Shown: piece by piece, positions 43,350 through 54,385 of the stretch
Layout: the number at the start of each line of letters is the position of its first letter
How positions within the stretch are numbered: the first letter of the stretch is position 1
NCBI GenBank assembly: GCA_963383645.1
Contig: OY726573.1
Span: 14,175,989 to 14,239,988, forward strand
Origin: Muscardinus avellanarius
Lineage: Eukaryota; Chordata; Mammalia; Rodentia; Gliridae
DNA length: 64,000 bases
Direction of reading: 5' to 3'
Notes under the pieces: model-generated
What the model was told of the DNA's origin: nothing
Database searches by the model: none
Seen by the model: only the letters and a program-made list of their open reading frames with translations
Made by a program: the position numbers and the translations under genes

Positions 43350-43700
43350 AATGTCTTTCTTCATCAGATGGTGGGATTTTGCAGGTGATAATTGTTTAAA
43401 AGATGGGAGAGCAGATATTTTCAGAGAGTCAATCGTGCCTTGGGGGCCTTTGGGATGTGCTATTTTTCACCAATCAGAAGGCGGGATCCTCGAAGCGTTG
43501 TCTTTCTCCACCAATTAGGTGGCGGATTTCTTAAAACGTTATTTCCTCACCAATCAGGAGACGGGATTCTTGGACGCATTGTCTTTCTTCACCAATCAGG
43601 TAGCAGGTTCCTTAAAGTGTTCTTTCCTCACCAATCAGGTGGAGTTTCCTTGAAAAACCTCTCTTTCTTCTTCAGTCAGGAGACACTGAAGGTCCCAGCC
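43350..43700 (+). repeat. CCAAT-box minisatellite, period about 40 bp
   Basis: Five CCAAT boxes, four followed by CAG and one by TAG, at 43470, 43511, 43550, 43592 and 43631 (spacing 41, 39, 42, 39). Each is preceded by a pyrimidine-rich TCTTTC/TTTCCTCA stretch and followed by a GGCGGGATTC-like segment. A decayed unit with TCAGT follows at 43672, and another lies at about 43352-43380. CCAATCAG is a good NF-Y site. The unit does not match the B1-dID SINE. Confidence 0.93.
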
Positions 43701-44682
43701 TTTCCTGCCTCATTTCCTAAACTGGTTGTACTTGTGTCTCCACCTTCCTCTCGCAGGACTGTTTCTCCCAGAGATCCGACCGAGGCTGGGGGGAGCTGCT
43801 GTCCAGAACTGAAAAGGGGACAGCCACACAGGCTGGCCCGGCATTTGAAATCACAGAATAGACCTCTCCCCCATCTGCCTGCATCTGTGCCCCCGAGAAA
43901 CTAGCACAGGAATCCCAGCGTTTGACACCCTTTAACCAGAGTGGCAGGCTGCATCCAAAACCCACCCCGCAGGTTCCCAGGACCTTGTGGCTTCCTGACA
44001 TCTCTCACTCTGAGTGGCCAGAGGCGGCAGGCCCTACCCACAGCCGCAGAGGGGAAGGTGGAGGTGGCCAAGGCCTCGCTCCTTCCCGCGCATCCTGGGG
44101 ACGGGCATTTCTGCACCAAGCAGCAGGAAACTGGCAGGATAGAACATGATCAGCGCCCCTTTCCTGTACAACCCAGACCTTCTTACCCCGGGCACAAGAC
44201 TGCCCACCTGCATGGATGGCTACAGCGGGTTAAAACTTCTTGGCTGGATGTCCACAAAATCTAAGTGTAAGCCAGCTGTTTACAAGACCCCTGGCCTCCA
44301 TTTCTTCTGTAAAAGAGAGACAAGAAAACACTGGGCACGGGCGAAGGAGCTGGATACCTTCCAACTATGCTCTCTGCAAACCCACGGCCCTCTCTGCCTG
44401 GTCCTGCCCTGCTCACAGCTTCCAGACCGTGCAGCCCTCTCCTGGGCCAGGATTCTCCAGGTCTCCTGGGGTGCTCACCTGGAGCAATTGTCTTTTTTTA
44501 ATGTGGAAACAGCCTGGCTACCTGTGTGCTCGAGAATTTCTCTCGGCTATTACCAGGGGCAGCAAGGCCCGCCCGCGCCCTGGAACCACCCGATTTCTCT
44601 CTTCTTGGAATGGAAGGGATCTCTCCTGGACGAGACAGACTGGGAACCGGGGTGGGTGTTTTGTTCTGTGAGAAATGTTCTA

Positions 44683-44734
<52 letters not shown>

Positions 44735-45983
44735 GCTGGATTGGTGTTCAGAAGGCACACACTTGGTTCAGGCTCTGCCGTAGCTGTTTTTGAATGTCGG
44801 AAAACGATTTTTCCTTTTTTTTTTTTTGAGTGAAGAGCCCCAATATTTTATTTTGCAATGGGCCTGGCGAATCATGTCATCGGTCCCACACACAAGTGCC
44901 CAACATCTGGAGAATTTCCTGTTATGAAGATAAAACCTCTGCTTCATTCATACGCTGAGCTGTGGCCCAGAAGGCTCTCTCCATGGCAACTCATTACCTG
45001 GGTTTCAGCCGCCTCTGGCCCGGGACCTTCCTGGGGCAGGGTCTATACAGGCCCACCTCGGGGGACCCGCGTCTGCCGAGTGGCTGCTCAGGGTCCCTTG
45101 GGAAGCCAAGCTCATGGTAGGCCCTGGCTCTGGGCCCTAAGTTTTGAAGCAAGAAAGCCCTGGTTCCTGGAATTCCCAGAAGCTAATGCTGGGTTTTTTT
45201 TTTTTGGGGGGGGGCCTTCTCACCCTCCAAAATCACTCAATTCCCTGGCAAGTTATCAGCACCTCTGACTCATCTGACCATTGCTTCATTTTTGTTGGTG
45301 GGAGAAAAACAAACATCAGAAAGTTAAGACATTACTGCTTGCTTCAGTGAACGAAAATAGAGTCTCCGGTCTCCTTTTCTTTTTTTTTTTCCCCTCTTTC
45401 TTTTCTTTCTCTTTCTTTGCTTTATTTTTGTCCTGAGAAGTAAAGCTATTTGCAGATGGATTAAATGTTCCTTCTGACACCCCGATCCTGAAACTGCGAC
45501 CGAGACCAGGCTGCAGCCGTGCGTGTCTGTGTGATGGGGGCGGGGCAGGCGGTCCGCACACCGCCAGGGGCCAGAGGACTGCATCTGCGTGGGTTTGGGG
45601 AAAAGAGAGTCCTTTGTCCGGGATGGTAAGCCCTGCGAACATGACTCGCATCCCGGTGGTATGCAGGACACCTGGGCAGCGGAGAAGCCCGGGAGGGGGC
45701 AGGGGAGGGGAGGGGCCTCTGCACCCTCAGCGGGGATCACACCTTCTCTTTTCTTTTCCTTTGAGACATATCTCCATTGGCCCTTTGTTTTGGCTTACAC
45801 CTTCAAACGCCAGGAAGGCCCTGTCTGTGTGTGTGTACACACATGCGTGCACACGTGCGTGATGACCTCAGTCTACTCCGCTTTGTGTAGAAGAGGAGAA
45901 AAGGGAGAGGAGAGAAAGGGCAGGGCAGTGTCCCTCCCCAAGGAGGCCCTGCCCCGCCCCCCCCCCCACCGGGGTCAGCCTAC
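43701..45983. other. Repeat-poor intron block upstream of the EGF 3 exon, next to the EGF 2 exon
   Basis: No SINE was recognised in about 2.3 kb. It holds a CA repeat (44684-44731) and a possibly conserved AT-rich part at about 44825-44990. Open frames here have no family resemblance. Confidence 0.5.
44684..44731 (+). repeat. (CA)n microsatellite
   Basis: About 24 perfect CA units. Confidence 0.97.
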
Positions 45984-46172
45984 CTTTGCAGGCCTTGCGG
46001 TGGGTGATGGGCTTGCCCATGTCGCGGTAGTAGCCCTCCTTGCAGTAGTGGCAGTGGCGGCCGGCGGTGTTGTGACGGCAGTTGAGGCACACGCCCCCGC
46101 TCTTGCGCCCCGAAAGCTTGTAGAGTTCCATGTTGAAACGGCAGCGCCTGGCGTGGAGGTTGCAGTTACAGG
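45984..46172 (-). CDS. NTN1: Netrin-1 exon encoding laminin-type EGF domain 2 (exon 3 by human numbering)
   Basis: This 189-nt internal exon encodes the second laminin-type EGF-like (LE) domain of netrin-1, a secreted laminin-related axon-guidance and survival cue that binds DCC/neogenin and UNC5 receptors. The reading frame, entered after two bases of a split Ala codon, gives 62 complete codons with eight cysteines in the LE pattern (CNC near the start, then single Cys, CxxC, CxxC and a last Cys). Recognisable pieces are [19 protein letters not shown] and [20 protein letters not shown]. The domain is rich in Arg, Lys and His; netrin EGF domains are known to bind receptors partly through basic, sulfate/heparin-contacting surfaces. 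The acceptor reads CCCTGCAG before the exon and the donor is GTAGGC. The exon starts in phase 1 and ends in phase 1, so it joins in frame to the exon at 33627-33776. The open frame continues into flanking intron, but that extension is not coding. The family assignment is very secure; netrin-3 is the main alternative, but the residues fit netrin-1. Confidence 0.97.
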
Positions 46173-46430
46173 CTGCAGGGGAGAAGGGGAGAGGCCGTGA
46201 GCCACAGGGCTGCTGGGGAAGGCAGGCACACGGGGGACCCGAGGAACCCCAAGCCCAGTGCCGCCCTTCGTCTCCACTGCTCGAGCCAGAGATGCAGGCT
46301 CGCACACTAGGAGCTTAAAAGGCACCTCACAGAGCCATGCCTGGGGTTCCTGCAAAATTCTTATGTCCACGTTCAAACCCCTAGTACGTCAGTTTGACTG
46401 TATTTGAAAATAAGGCGTGTAGGGAGGATA
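46173..46430. other. Intron sequence immediately upstream of the EGF 2 exon
   Basis: Pyrimidine-rich on the minus strand near the acceptor; otherwise unremarkable. Confidence 0.5.
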
Positions 46431-46490
46431 CAGGGAATTGAATCCAGGGGCATTCTACCTCCGCACCATACCCAAAGCCCTTTAATGTTT

Positions 46491-46536
<46 letters not shown>

Positions 46537-46867
46537 GGGGGTGGAACCCAGGGGCTTTTCTACCTCCGGGCTATACTCCCAACCCTATTTTATACTTTAT
46601 TTGGAAACAGGGTCTCACTAAGTTGCTGAGAGCCTCACTAAGTAGCCGAGGCTGGTTTTGAACCTGCGCGATCCTCCTGTCTCAGCCGCCCCAATGCTGG
46701 ATTACAAGCGTGCGCCACCAGGCCCGGTTTATGTTTGATTTTATAACAGGGCCTGGCTAGGTCTCTGAGAGTATCCTTGAGTTGTTGAGGCTGGCCTTGT
46801 ATCTGCAATCCTCCTGTCTCAGCCTCCCAAGTACTGGGATCACAGGCATGCCCCACCGTGCCCAGCT
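46431..46867 (-). repeat. Older B1-dID SINE split by a subfamily 2 copy
   Basis: The ID half is 46431-46493 and the B1 half is 46728-46867. ATGTTTGA at the junctions marks the insertion. Confidence 0.9.
46494..46727 (-). repeat. B1-dID SINE, subfamily 2, with (GT)n tail
   Basis: (GT)n to 46531, then TTACTGGGGGTGGAACCCAG to GCGCCACCAGGCCCGG. Confidence 0.94.
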
Positions 46868-46911
46868 TAAGACAATCTTTAGAGAAGTGACTAAGTTAAA
46901 ATGAGACCCCT

Positions 46912-47010
46912 CAGTCAGGCGTGGTGGCACAGGATGGTCATCCCAGTACTTGGGAGGTTACATCCCCAGGACCACTAAAAAGAAGGAAGGAAGGAAGGAA
47001 GGAAGGAAAC
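46912..47010 (+). repeat. B1-dID SINE with large internal deletion and (GGAA)n tail
   Basis: TCAGGCGTGGTGGCACAGGA to ACTTGGGAGG joins directly to CATCCCCAGGACCAC, then GGAA repeats. Confidence 0.8.
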
Positions 47011-47649
47011 AAGGCCCTTCACTGGGCTCTATCCAAGGTGCCCCAAGAAGAACAGAAAATTTGAACTTGTGTTCCCCAAGACCAGCAAAGGGTAGAGGGA
47101 AAGGGCCACACCTGCAAGCTCAGCAGAGAGGCCTTGGGAGAAACTGACCTTGACCTTGACAGGGAGGGCTACATGTGGCTAAGCCCTGCAGCCAGCCCCC
47201 AGCACTTCCCACCCCCTAGAAGCTCAGGCCACTGAGACTCCAGGGCCGGCTGCCCTCCTTGTCCCCCAGGATGGCTGCCCAGCTTGTGGAGGGCCTGGCC
47301 AGACTTGGTCTTGGGATCTATGCAGAGGACTCTCATTTTAATTCTCTCTGGTTCCCCTCTGCCGTTTCCTACCTACGCTCATGGATCAGGACTCAGCACC
47401 CTTCCCCACCCACCCTGGTACTCTCTGGGGGTTCTCTCCTGCACCTCACTACCTGGGTTCCCAGCTCCAGGCCTGGGGTGTCCACTGGGACCCAGGAGCA
47501 CCTCCGCCCCCTCCCTCCAGCTCATCCCCTGACCACCCTGTGGACGGCGACCTGACCCACCATCTTTCGACCCTGGGCCTCTGCAGGTTCCATCACCTCG
47601 GACTCAATCAGTCAGCCCTCGGCCCTGTACTGAACACGTACAGACATCC
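47011..47649. other. Single-copy-looking intron sequence
   Basis: No recognised repeat or exon. Confidence 0.45.
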
Positions 47650-47732
47650 TTCTGCTCGTTATTCCTAATACAACCACTGCTTACATAGCATTTATGTCGT
47701 GTTAGGTATCATAAGTGTTCTAGAGATGATTT

Positions 47733-47947
47733 TGTGTTTTTTTTTTGGTGGTACTGGGGGTGGAACCCAGAGGCTTTCTACCTCCGGGCTATACTCCCAG
47801 CCCTATTTTATACTTTATTTGGAAACAGGGTCTCACTCAGTTGCTGAGAGCCTCACTCAGTAGCTGAGGCTGGCTTCGAACCCGTGCGATCCTCCTGTCT
47901 CAGCCTCCCGAGCGCCGGGATTACAAGCGTGCGCCACCACGCCCGGC
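47733..47947 (-). repeat. B1-dID SINE, subfamily 2, with target-site duplication
   Basis: TCTAGAGATGATTT at 47719-47732 and 47948-47961 flanks a full copy. The target is the MER2-like element. Confidence 0.96.
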
Positions 47948-47964
47948 TCTAGAGATGATTTAAA

Positions 47965-48230
47965 GCATACACGCCTGTGATCCCAGTACTTGGGAGGCTG
48001 AGCTGTGAGGATCGCAGGTTTGAGGACAGCCCCGGCAGCTTAGTGAGGTCCTCAGCAATTGAGTGGGACCCTGTTTCAGAGTAAAAAAATAAAAATAAAA
48101 GGACTGAGGGTGTGTAGCTCAGAGGTAGAACGCCCCTGGGTTCCATCCTCAGTACTGATGAATGAATGAGTGAGTGAATGAATGGATGGATGAATGAATG
48201 AGTGAGTGAATGAATGAATGAATGAATGGC
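47965..48230 (+). repeat. B1-dID SINE with (GAAT)n tail
   Basis: CACGCCTGTGATCCCAGTAC to CCATCCTCAGTACTG, followed by GAAT/GAGT repeats to 48229. Confidence 0.9.
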
Positions 48231-48380
48231 GTAAGTACGTCTACAGGAGGATATGCGAAGGTTATATGCAAACATCACACTATTTCATAGAGCGAACCTG
48301 AGCATCTGTGGACATGGGTACCTCCCAGGGGTGCTAGAAGCAATCTCCATGGATACCTGGGACGACTATATCCAAAGCAG

Positions 48381-49078
48381 GAATTCTAAGCACCAATCTG
48401 GGGACGGACATTGGAATAAAGTCAAAATTGCTTAACATTACGGCCTTCAGGGTTCTGAATAGGCTGCCTCCACATCCAGCCCCGGGTCTGCTTCCCCGAC
48501 TCTCCCTCTTCCTGCCCTCTGCCATTCCAAACTCTGGGTAGTTTCTAGAACACGCCCTGCGCAGGAGCTGCCCCTCCCCCTCGGTGGCCTGCAGGTGCTG
48601 TCCCTGTCCCCCTGGGGCGCCCCCGCTTCAGGGGGCTGCATCCTGCTCAGGCTCCAGGTGTGTCGGTTTCAATGTCGCCCCCGCCTGGCTTAGGCGCCCG
48701 GCTCGGTCCCCACCCGGCCCCTCACCCCACACAGCGGTCACCTGACACCTGTCCCCTTTGGGCTTTGGACTCCAGGATTACTCCAGCTTAGCTCTGGCCC
48801 CTCCGGCTCGCTCCCAACCCGGCCCACCCGGCTTTTACACGAGAGAGTGTTCTGAACCACATTTTAAGAAATTTCTAAAGAAATGTTTTCAATGCCAGAC
48901 ACGTGGAAAACAAAAACCAGAAAGGGCAACAGCACATTCCTACTCCACCAACCCGGGCGAACATGGGGGTTTTTCCTTCCAGGCGCTCCTTAGCATAGGC
49001 AGCTAGATCATTCTTTCCTGTAAACATGGACTGCGCCCGTCTACACCTAGTTTCATAGCCTGTGTTTTTCAGAATGAA

Positions 49079-49080
<2 letters not shown>
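48381..49080. other. Single-copy-looking intron sequence
   Basis: No recognised repeat or exon. Confidence 0.45.
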
Positions 49081-49127
<47 letters not shown>

Positions 49128-49240
49128 GCTGGCATTCTAAGATATCTATACCCATAGTCTTTATCTTTTTTGTTTGTTTGTTTTGTTTTGAAACAGGGTC
49201 TCCTCAAGTTGCTGAGAGTCATCACCATGCCTGGCCAGAA
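49081..49240 (-). repeat. (GT)n microsatellite with deleted B1-dID remnant
   Basis: About 23 GT units (49081-49127), then GAAACAGGGTCTCCTCAAGT to CACCATGCCTGGCC, a B1 half missing its centre. Confidence 0.78.
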
Positions 49241-49279
49241 TATACATGTTTTTTAGTGTTAAAAGATATTGTTCTTTGA

Positions 49280-49522
49280 GTCGGGCGTGGTGGCGCACGC
49301 TTGTAATCCCGGCCCTTGGGAGGCTGAGACAGGAGGATCTCACAGGTTCGAAGCCAGCCTCAGCTACTGAGTGAGGCCCTCAGCAACTTAGTGAGACCCT
49401 GTTTCCAAATTAAGAATAAAAATAGGGCAGGGAGTGTAGCTCAGAGATAGAATGCTCCTGAGTTCTATCCCCTGACCTGCAAAAAAAAAAGAAAGAAAGA
49501 AAAAAAGAAAGAAACAAAGAAA

Positions 49523-49574
<52 letters not shown>

Positions 49575-49576
49575 AA
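49280..49576 (+). repeat. B1-dID SINE with (GAAA)n tail
   Basis: GTCGGGCGTGGTGGCGCACG to CTATCCCCTGACCTGC, then about 90 bp of GAAA repeat. Confidence 0.93.
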
Positions 49577-49723
49577 ATATATAGTTCTTTGTGATTTTTT
49601 AAAAAGTTTCCTGGTACAGAGTTGTATGAAAACGTGTTGGGATTTCCTTGCAGTGAATACATTTAGTGGCAGAGCCTTCCTTGGCTGGGCAGCAAGGCTG
49701 TTTCTAGTTTGTCACTATAATGA

Positions 49724-49915
49724 ACCAGGCACGTGTAATTCCAGTTACTCAGGAGGTTGAGGCAGGAGGATCACAAGTTCAAGGCCAGCCTGGTCCACTT
49801 AATAAAACCCTGTCTCAAAATTAGGAATACAAAGGGCTGGGGTGCCGCTCAATGATAAAGCCCTTGTCTGCTGTATGCAGGGCCAATGGGTTTGATCCCC
49901 AGTAACGCAACAAAA
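49724..49915 (+). repeat. B1 plus true ID composite SINE, old
   Basis: GAACCAGGCACGTGTAATTC starts the B1 half. The ID half retains the central ID segment (GATAAAGCCCTTGTCTGCTG) that the younger B1-dID copies have lost. Confidence 0.75.
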
Positions 49916-50332
49916 TAAAAAATAAAAACAGGAAACAACACAACAATAACTACCGCGAGCCACCTTGAAACACCCACAGGTGTCGCCGGCTCTGACCGCT
50001 GTCACCCTCTCTCTCTGTCTCAAGGTCGAATCCTGCATTACAGTTTGGTTCTACGGTGTTTTTAAACTTCGGATCCAAATCGCCAAATTGCCCTCAGGAA
50101 GGGCTGTACCGGCTCACCCTCCCACCAACAGGATGTAACAGCTCCTATTTCTCCACACCCTCAACAAAAATGACAATACGCATTTGGCACCAGGATCCTT
50201 CTTTTTAAAATCTTTGCCAATTCGTCTGGGGAAAAAAACTCGCACATGATTTTAATTTGCATGTCTTTGATTACCAGGGAGGCTGGAGGCTGGGCGTTTC
50301 TCCATGTGTCTTTCTTTCTATTTATATTTCAT

Positions 50333-50395
50333 CTGTGTGTGTGTGTGCGCGCGCGCGCGCGCGTGTGTGTGCATGCGTGTGCACACACGTTGCCT
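50333..50395 (+). repeat. Alternating GT/GC purine-pyrimidine run
   Basis: GTGTGTGTGTGCGCGCGCGC and similar sequence, a Z-DNA-prone stretch. Confidence 0.95.
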
Positions 50396-50560
50396 GTTCA
50401 TGCCATTTGCCCAGTTTTCAAAATAAGATGGAGATTTGGTGTTGTTTTTTTTTAATGCTGTCTAGCACTCTTCTATACAACTGGATTACAGGTGAAAATG
50501 TTTCTTATTCATATGATATTATAACTCTTAAAATTCATTTTTAATCTTTCTCTCTGAGGC

Positions 50561-50862
50561 CCCTTCCTTCCTTCCTTCTTTGTTTCCTTCCTTCCTTCCT
50601 TCCTTCCTTCCTTCCTTCCTTCCTTCCCCCATTTCTTGTGTGTATGAGAGAGAAATACTTGGGATTGCACCCAGGGCCATTCTGCCTCCAAACCACATGC
50701 CTAGACCCCTGGTCCCTTTCATTTTTTTTCTTTTGTTTTGTTTGGTTTTTTGTTTTGAAACAGTGTCTCACTAAGTTGCTGAGGCTGGTCATGAACCTGC
50801 CATCCTCCTATCTCAGCCTCCCAAGTGCTAGGATTACAGGTGTGCACCACCACACCCAGCTT
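50561..50862 (-). repeat. Older B1-dID SINE with (TTCC)n tail
   Basis: TTCC repeats to 50627, then an antisense ID half and a B1 half ending CACCACCACACCCAGCT. Confidence 0.87.
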
Positions 50863-52330
50863 ATAAGAAGTTTCTTTCTTCTGCCCTTCTGCCTAGAATC
50901 AACCCCCAAATCACTCACCCTGGGTCACTCAGTTGACAAGTAGAGATGGAAGAGGGTTAAGACAAAAGGAGGTGCTAAGACAGTTCACACCCTGAAGTAC
51001 AGAATCAGCAGGAAGCCAAATCAGACCAGAGGACAACCTGGGGCCCTTATTAAGTGTCCCTCAACTAACATCTTCAAAAGCTGAGTCCATCCAGGCACAA
51101 AAAAAGAAGCTGCAGCTACACCCAGCCCTCCGCACAGATGATGCCACACTTCTGAACCTTCACCATCTCTTTGGATTCACCGAGTCAGACTAGGGAGACA
51201 AGGGGCTGCCCAGGGAGCTGCCGGGCCAACTCTCTAGGACTGTAGCCCCAGTCTTCTGTCTCCTGGTCTAGGGCCCCAGAGGAAAGGCCCCCATCACCGG
51301 AAATTAGCAGCAGGCCTGGACCATAGCCCAGAACCTGGAGTTTTCCCACCAGCCCAGAGATCTCAGAGCCTGGTGTGCCTGCCCAGGGCCAGGGATCTTG
51401 AAGGACCCCCCAGTTTCACTCCCTTCAGGCCGCCATTGTACTGGGAAGCCTCCTAGCAGCATCTTTCGGTCCTTTTTGGAGACAGATACTCATCCTGAGT
51501 CCTTCAACATCCTGCATCTCCCCTAACTGGCCTTCAAGCCCCTCCTGAGCTTCCAGGGAAAAGCCAGGGCTGGAATCTGTCTCCCAGAAACACCTCACAC
51601 CAACAAAAGGTTCTTTCCAAACAATTGGTCACACAAAAGGGGACCCACAGGCCAAACATCAAAAAGCGGGGCTTTCCTCCTTCCCTCCTGCTTGGTGGGG
51701 CTGTCAGGGGACGTCAAAGGCCAATCGCCCATGCTCAGACTTCTGCAAAGTATTTTACAGCTGGGTTTTTTTTTTCCCTTTGTTTTCTTTTCTCTACACA
51801 AATGGAAAAATGCACGGGGCAAAGCAGTTCACATCTGGACTCCGGGGCTCCGCACTGGGGTGTCACCCAACTCCCACGGTCGCCAGCCCCTGCCTTGGAG
51901 AGACACCTTAATCCCTCCTGCCTTCCTGTTTATCTCCTGCTTCTCTCCGAGGCAAAAATATTGGGTATTTGTTTCATTATCAGATTTCAAGGCGGCTTTG
52001 TGAGGACAGAGGTCAACCCGGGAGAGGAGGGGGCAGGGAAGCAGAGAAGCCCCTAAGGGACTAGAGCCTGGGCCAGCACAGGGGTCCCGCCTGGCCGCGG
52101 AGGCTCTGCCTCCTGCCCAGGGGTCCCCCAGCCACCCCAAGAGACCCCAGGCATCGTGCCCACTCCAGCTATCACATGCGATCACCAAGAAGATCACCAG
52201 CAGCTGCGTTTAAGACCTGGGGTACAGGGATGATCAGGAGGAACAGTTCCCCAACTTGTTCCAACCAGAAACCTGCCGGGGAGAGAGAGGGGACCACAAG
52301 ACAGCAAAAGCTCCTGAAATGAGGTATTAA
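50863..52330. other. 1.4-kb SINE-free intron block
   Basis: No recognised repeat or exon. Confidence 0.5.
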
Positions 52331-52472
52331 TGAGCCATCTACCCACCCACTCACTCATTCACCAGTCTATCCAATCATCTTCCCACTACATCTCTCTACC
52401 CAGTCTGTCTATCCATCCATTTACCCACCTACCAACTCCTTCCATCTATCCACCTACCATAGCTCATTCACT

Positions 52473-52528
<56 letters not shown>
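52331..52528 (+). repeat. Degenerate CATC/CACC-rich sequence and (GA)n
   Basis: CCATCTACCCACC-like repeats to about 52470, then about 26 GA units (52477-52527). Confidence 0.9.
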
Positions 52529-52531
<3 letters not shown>

Positions 52532-52548
52532 TGAGTGGTTGAGACACA

Positions 52549-52742
52549 ATGGCTGAGACAGGAGGATCACAGGTTCCAGGCCAGCATCAGCCACTTAGTG
52601 AGGCCCTCTGCAACTTAGCAAGACCATGGTTCAAAAAAAAAGTCTAGGGATATAGCTCAGAGGTAGAATGTCCCTGGCTTCAATCCCTAGTATGAAGAAG
52701 GAGAAGGAGAGAGAGAAGGAAGAAGGAAGAGAAAGAAGAAGA
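52549..52742 (+). repeat. 5'-truncated B1-dID SINE with purine-rich tail
   Basis: GGCTGAGACAGGAGGATCAC to TCAATCCCTAGTATG, then GAA/GGA repeats. Confidence 0.88.
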
Positions 52743-52744
52743 AG

Positions 52745-52951
52745 CCATGATGGGCGTGGTGGCACATGCTTGTAATCCCAGCATTTGGGAGGCTGAGACA
52801 GGAGGGTTGCAGGTTCGAAGTCAGCCCCAGTAACTACTTAGTGAGGAACCTTGCAACTCAGTGAGAACCTATTTCAACATAAAGAATAAAAAATAGGGCT
52901 AGGGGTGTACTTTGGAGGTAGAATGCCCCTGGGTTCCATCCCTAGTACAGC
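52745..52951 (+). repeat. B1-dID SINE
   Basis: CCATGATGGGCGTGGTGGCA to CCATCCCTAGTACAGC; a polypurine tract starts at its tail. Confidence 0.91.
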
Positions 52952-53012
52952 AAAAGAAGAAGAAGAAGGGGGAGAAGGAGAAGGAGAAGGAGAAGAAGAA
53001 GAAGAAGAAGAA

Positions 53013-53043
<31 letters not shown>

Positions 53044-53107
53044 AAGAAGAAGAAGAAGGAGGAGGAGGAGGAGGAGGAGGAGGAGGAGGAGGAGGAGGAG
53101 GAGGAGA

Positions 53108-53159
<52 letters not shown>

Positions 53160-53175
53160 GGAGGAGGAGGAGGAG
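52952..53175 (+). repeat. Polypurine (GAA)n-(GGA)n microsatellite
   Basis: All purine except one T at 53013; the last 162 bases are uninterrupted. Confidence 0.97.
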
Positions 53176-53515
53176 ATGGATATATAGGATGAGTGAGTAG
53201 ATGGAAAGATGATGGATAGATGGACATACAGACTAGGTAGATAGATGGAGTGGGAAGATGATTGCATAGATTGGTAGATGAATGCATGAGTAGATAGATA
53301 GATGAAGTGGGTAGATAAATAGATGAAAAGATGGATGGATGGTTGGGTGAGTAGGTGGATATTCAAATGGATGGATGGATGGATAGATGGATGGATGAAT
53401 GGATGATGGGGTAGGTGGATGAGGTGGGTGGTTGAGTGGGTAGATGGATGGACAGACACACATGTAGAAAAGTAAGCTGGAAGATAAGACAGACAGATAG
53501 ATAGGTAGGTAGGAC
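53176..53515 (+). repeat. (GATG)n/(GATA)n/(GGTG)n microsatellite cluster
   Basis: Long degenerate tetranucleotide array in register with a T every four bases; continues directly from the polypurine tract. Confidence 0.93.
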
Positions 53516-54080
53516 CAATACGGAGTTTACTGCCTGGACAGTAAATCCTGACATGGCATGGCCTTGTGATGTTCTCTTATTGTAGCATTGGACTACGTTA
53601 AACTCATCTTGATGTTTTCACTCATCGACTTAACTTCAGCACACCGAATGCTCTGCAGTGCTTTAGGGAGAAGAGCCCACATCTAAGTGCCATAATGGGG
53701 CCCTGTACACAGAGACTGAGGCCGCACCCATTGGCTTGATGAGTTTGCCAAAATAAAGATGCTGGCCCTCCCCCAATCATTCTGATACACTAACTAACCT
53801 CCAGTCACAGCCAGGTTCCTGGGCCCGAAAAGCAAGCAGCAGACACCATGGAGCCACTTCCTGACCAATCTCTCAAGGACTCGGGTGTGGCCCCCCAGAC
53901 CTCATGTGGAAGGGGAAGGTACCTCTTCCCTCTAGCAAGGACTCGGGTGTGGCCCCCAGACCTCATGTGGAAGGGGAAGGTACCTCTTCCCTCTAACACA
54001 CAGGACCATAGTCTTCTCTCCCTTCCAGGGCAGCTTTTGTTTTTTTCCCCAAAAGTTACCATGTGCTATTTATGCAGCAT
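53516..54080. other. Intron sequence with a tandem duplication
   Basis: Single-copy-looking except for the duplication at 53874-53996. Confidence 0.45.
53874..53996. repeat. 62-bp tandem duplication
   Basis: Both units start CAAGGACTCGGGTGTGGCCC and end near TACCTCTTCCCTCTA. Only a C-run length change and the last bases differ. Confidence 0.95.
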
Positions 54081-54087
54081 TAACAGT

Positions 54088-54093
<6 letters not shown>

Positions 54094-54119
<26 letters not shown>

Positions 54120-54328
54120 GACAATACTGAGGATGGAACCCAGGGCCATTCTACCTCCGAGCTACATTCCCAGCCCTGTTTTTTTTTTTTTTTAATTCTT
54201 TATTTTGAAACAGGGTCTCACTGAGTTGCAGAGGGCCTCACTTAGTAGCTGAGGCCGTCTGAGAACCATGATCCTCCTGTCTCAGCCTCCTAAATGCTGG
54301 GATTATAAATGTGTTCCACCATGCCCGC
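54094..54328 (-). repeat. B1-dID SINE with target-site duplication
   Basis: TAACAGTAGGTTT at 54081-54093 and 54329-54341 flanks a full copy. Confidence 0.95.
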
Positions 54329-54340
54329 TAACAGTAGGTT

Positions 54341-54385
<45 letters not shown>

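Larger units (their letters stand above)
47650..48380 (+). mobile_element. Tigger/MER2-like DNA transposon split by two SINEs
   Basis: TTACATAGCATTTATGTCGT and CTAGAGATGATTT (47678-47732), then AGGAGGATATGCGAAGGTTA and CTGAGCATCTGTGGACATGG (48245-48317), fit sense MER2. Confidence 0.78.
49590..50560 (-). mobile_element. L1 fragment, antisense, interrupted by a SINE and microsatellites
   Basis: CTGTTTCTAGTTTGTCACTA (49699-49718), CCAAATTGCCCTCAGGAAGG (50083-50102), ATTTTAATTTGCATGTCTTT (50249-50268) and GCCTGTTCATGCCATTTGCC (50392-50411) are antisense old-L1 phrases in the right order. Confidence 0.75.

Noticed and set aside
43350..43700. Regularly spaced repeats that could be read as a CRISPR array
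   Set aside because: Units are diverged tandem repeats without constant repeats and variable spacers, and the genome is mammalian.
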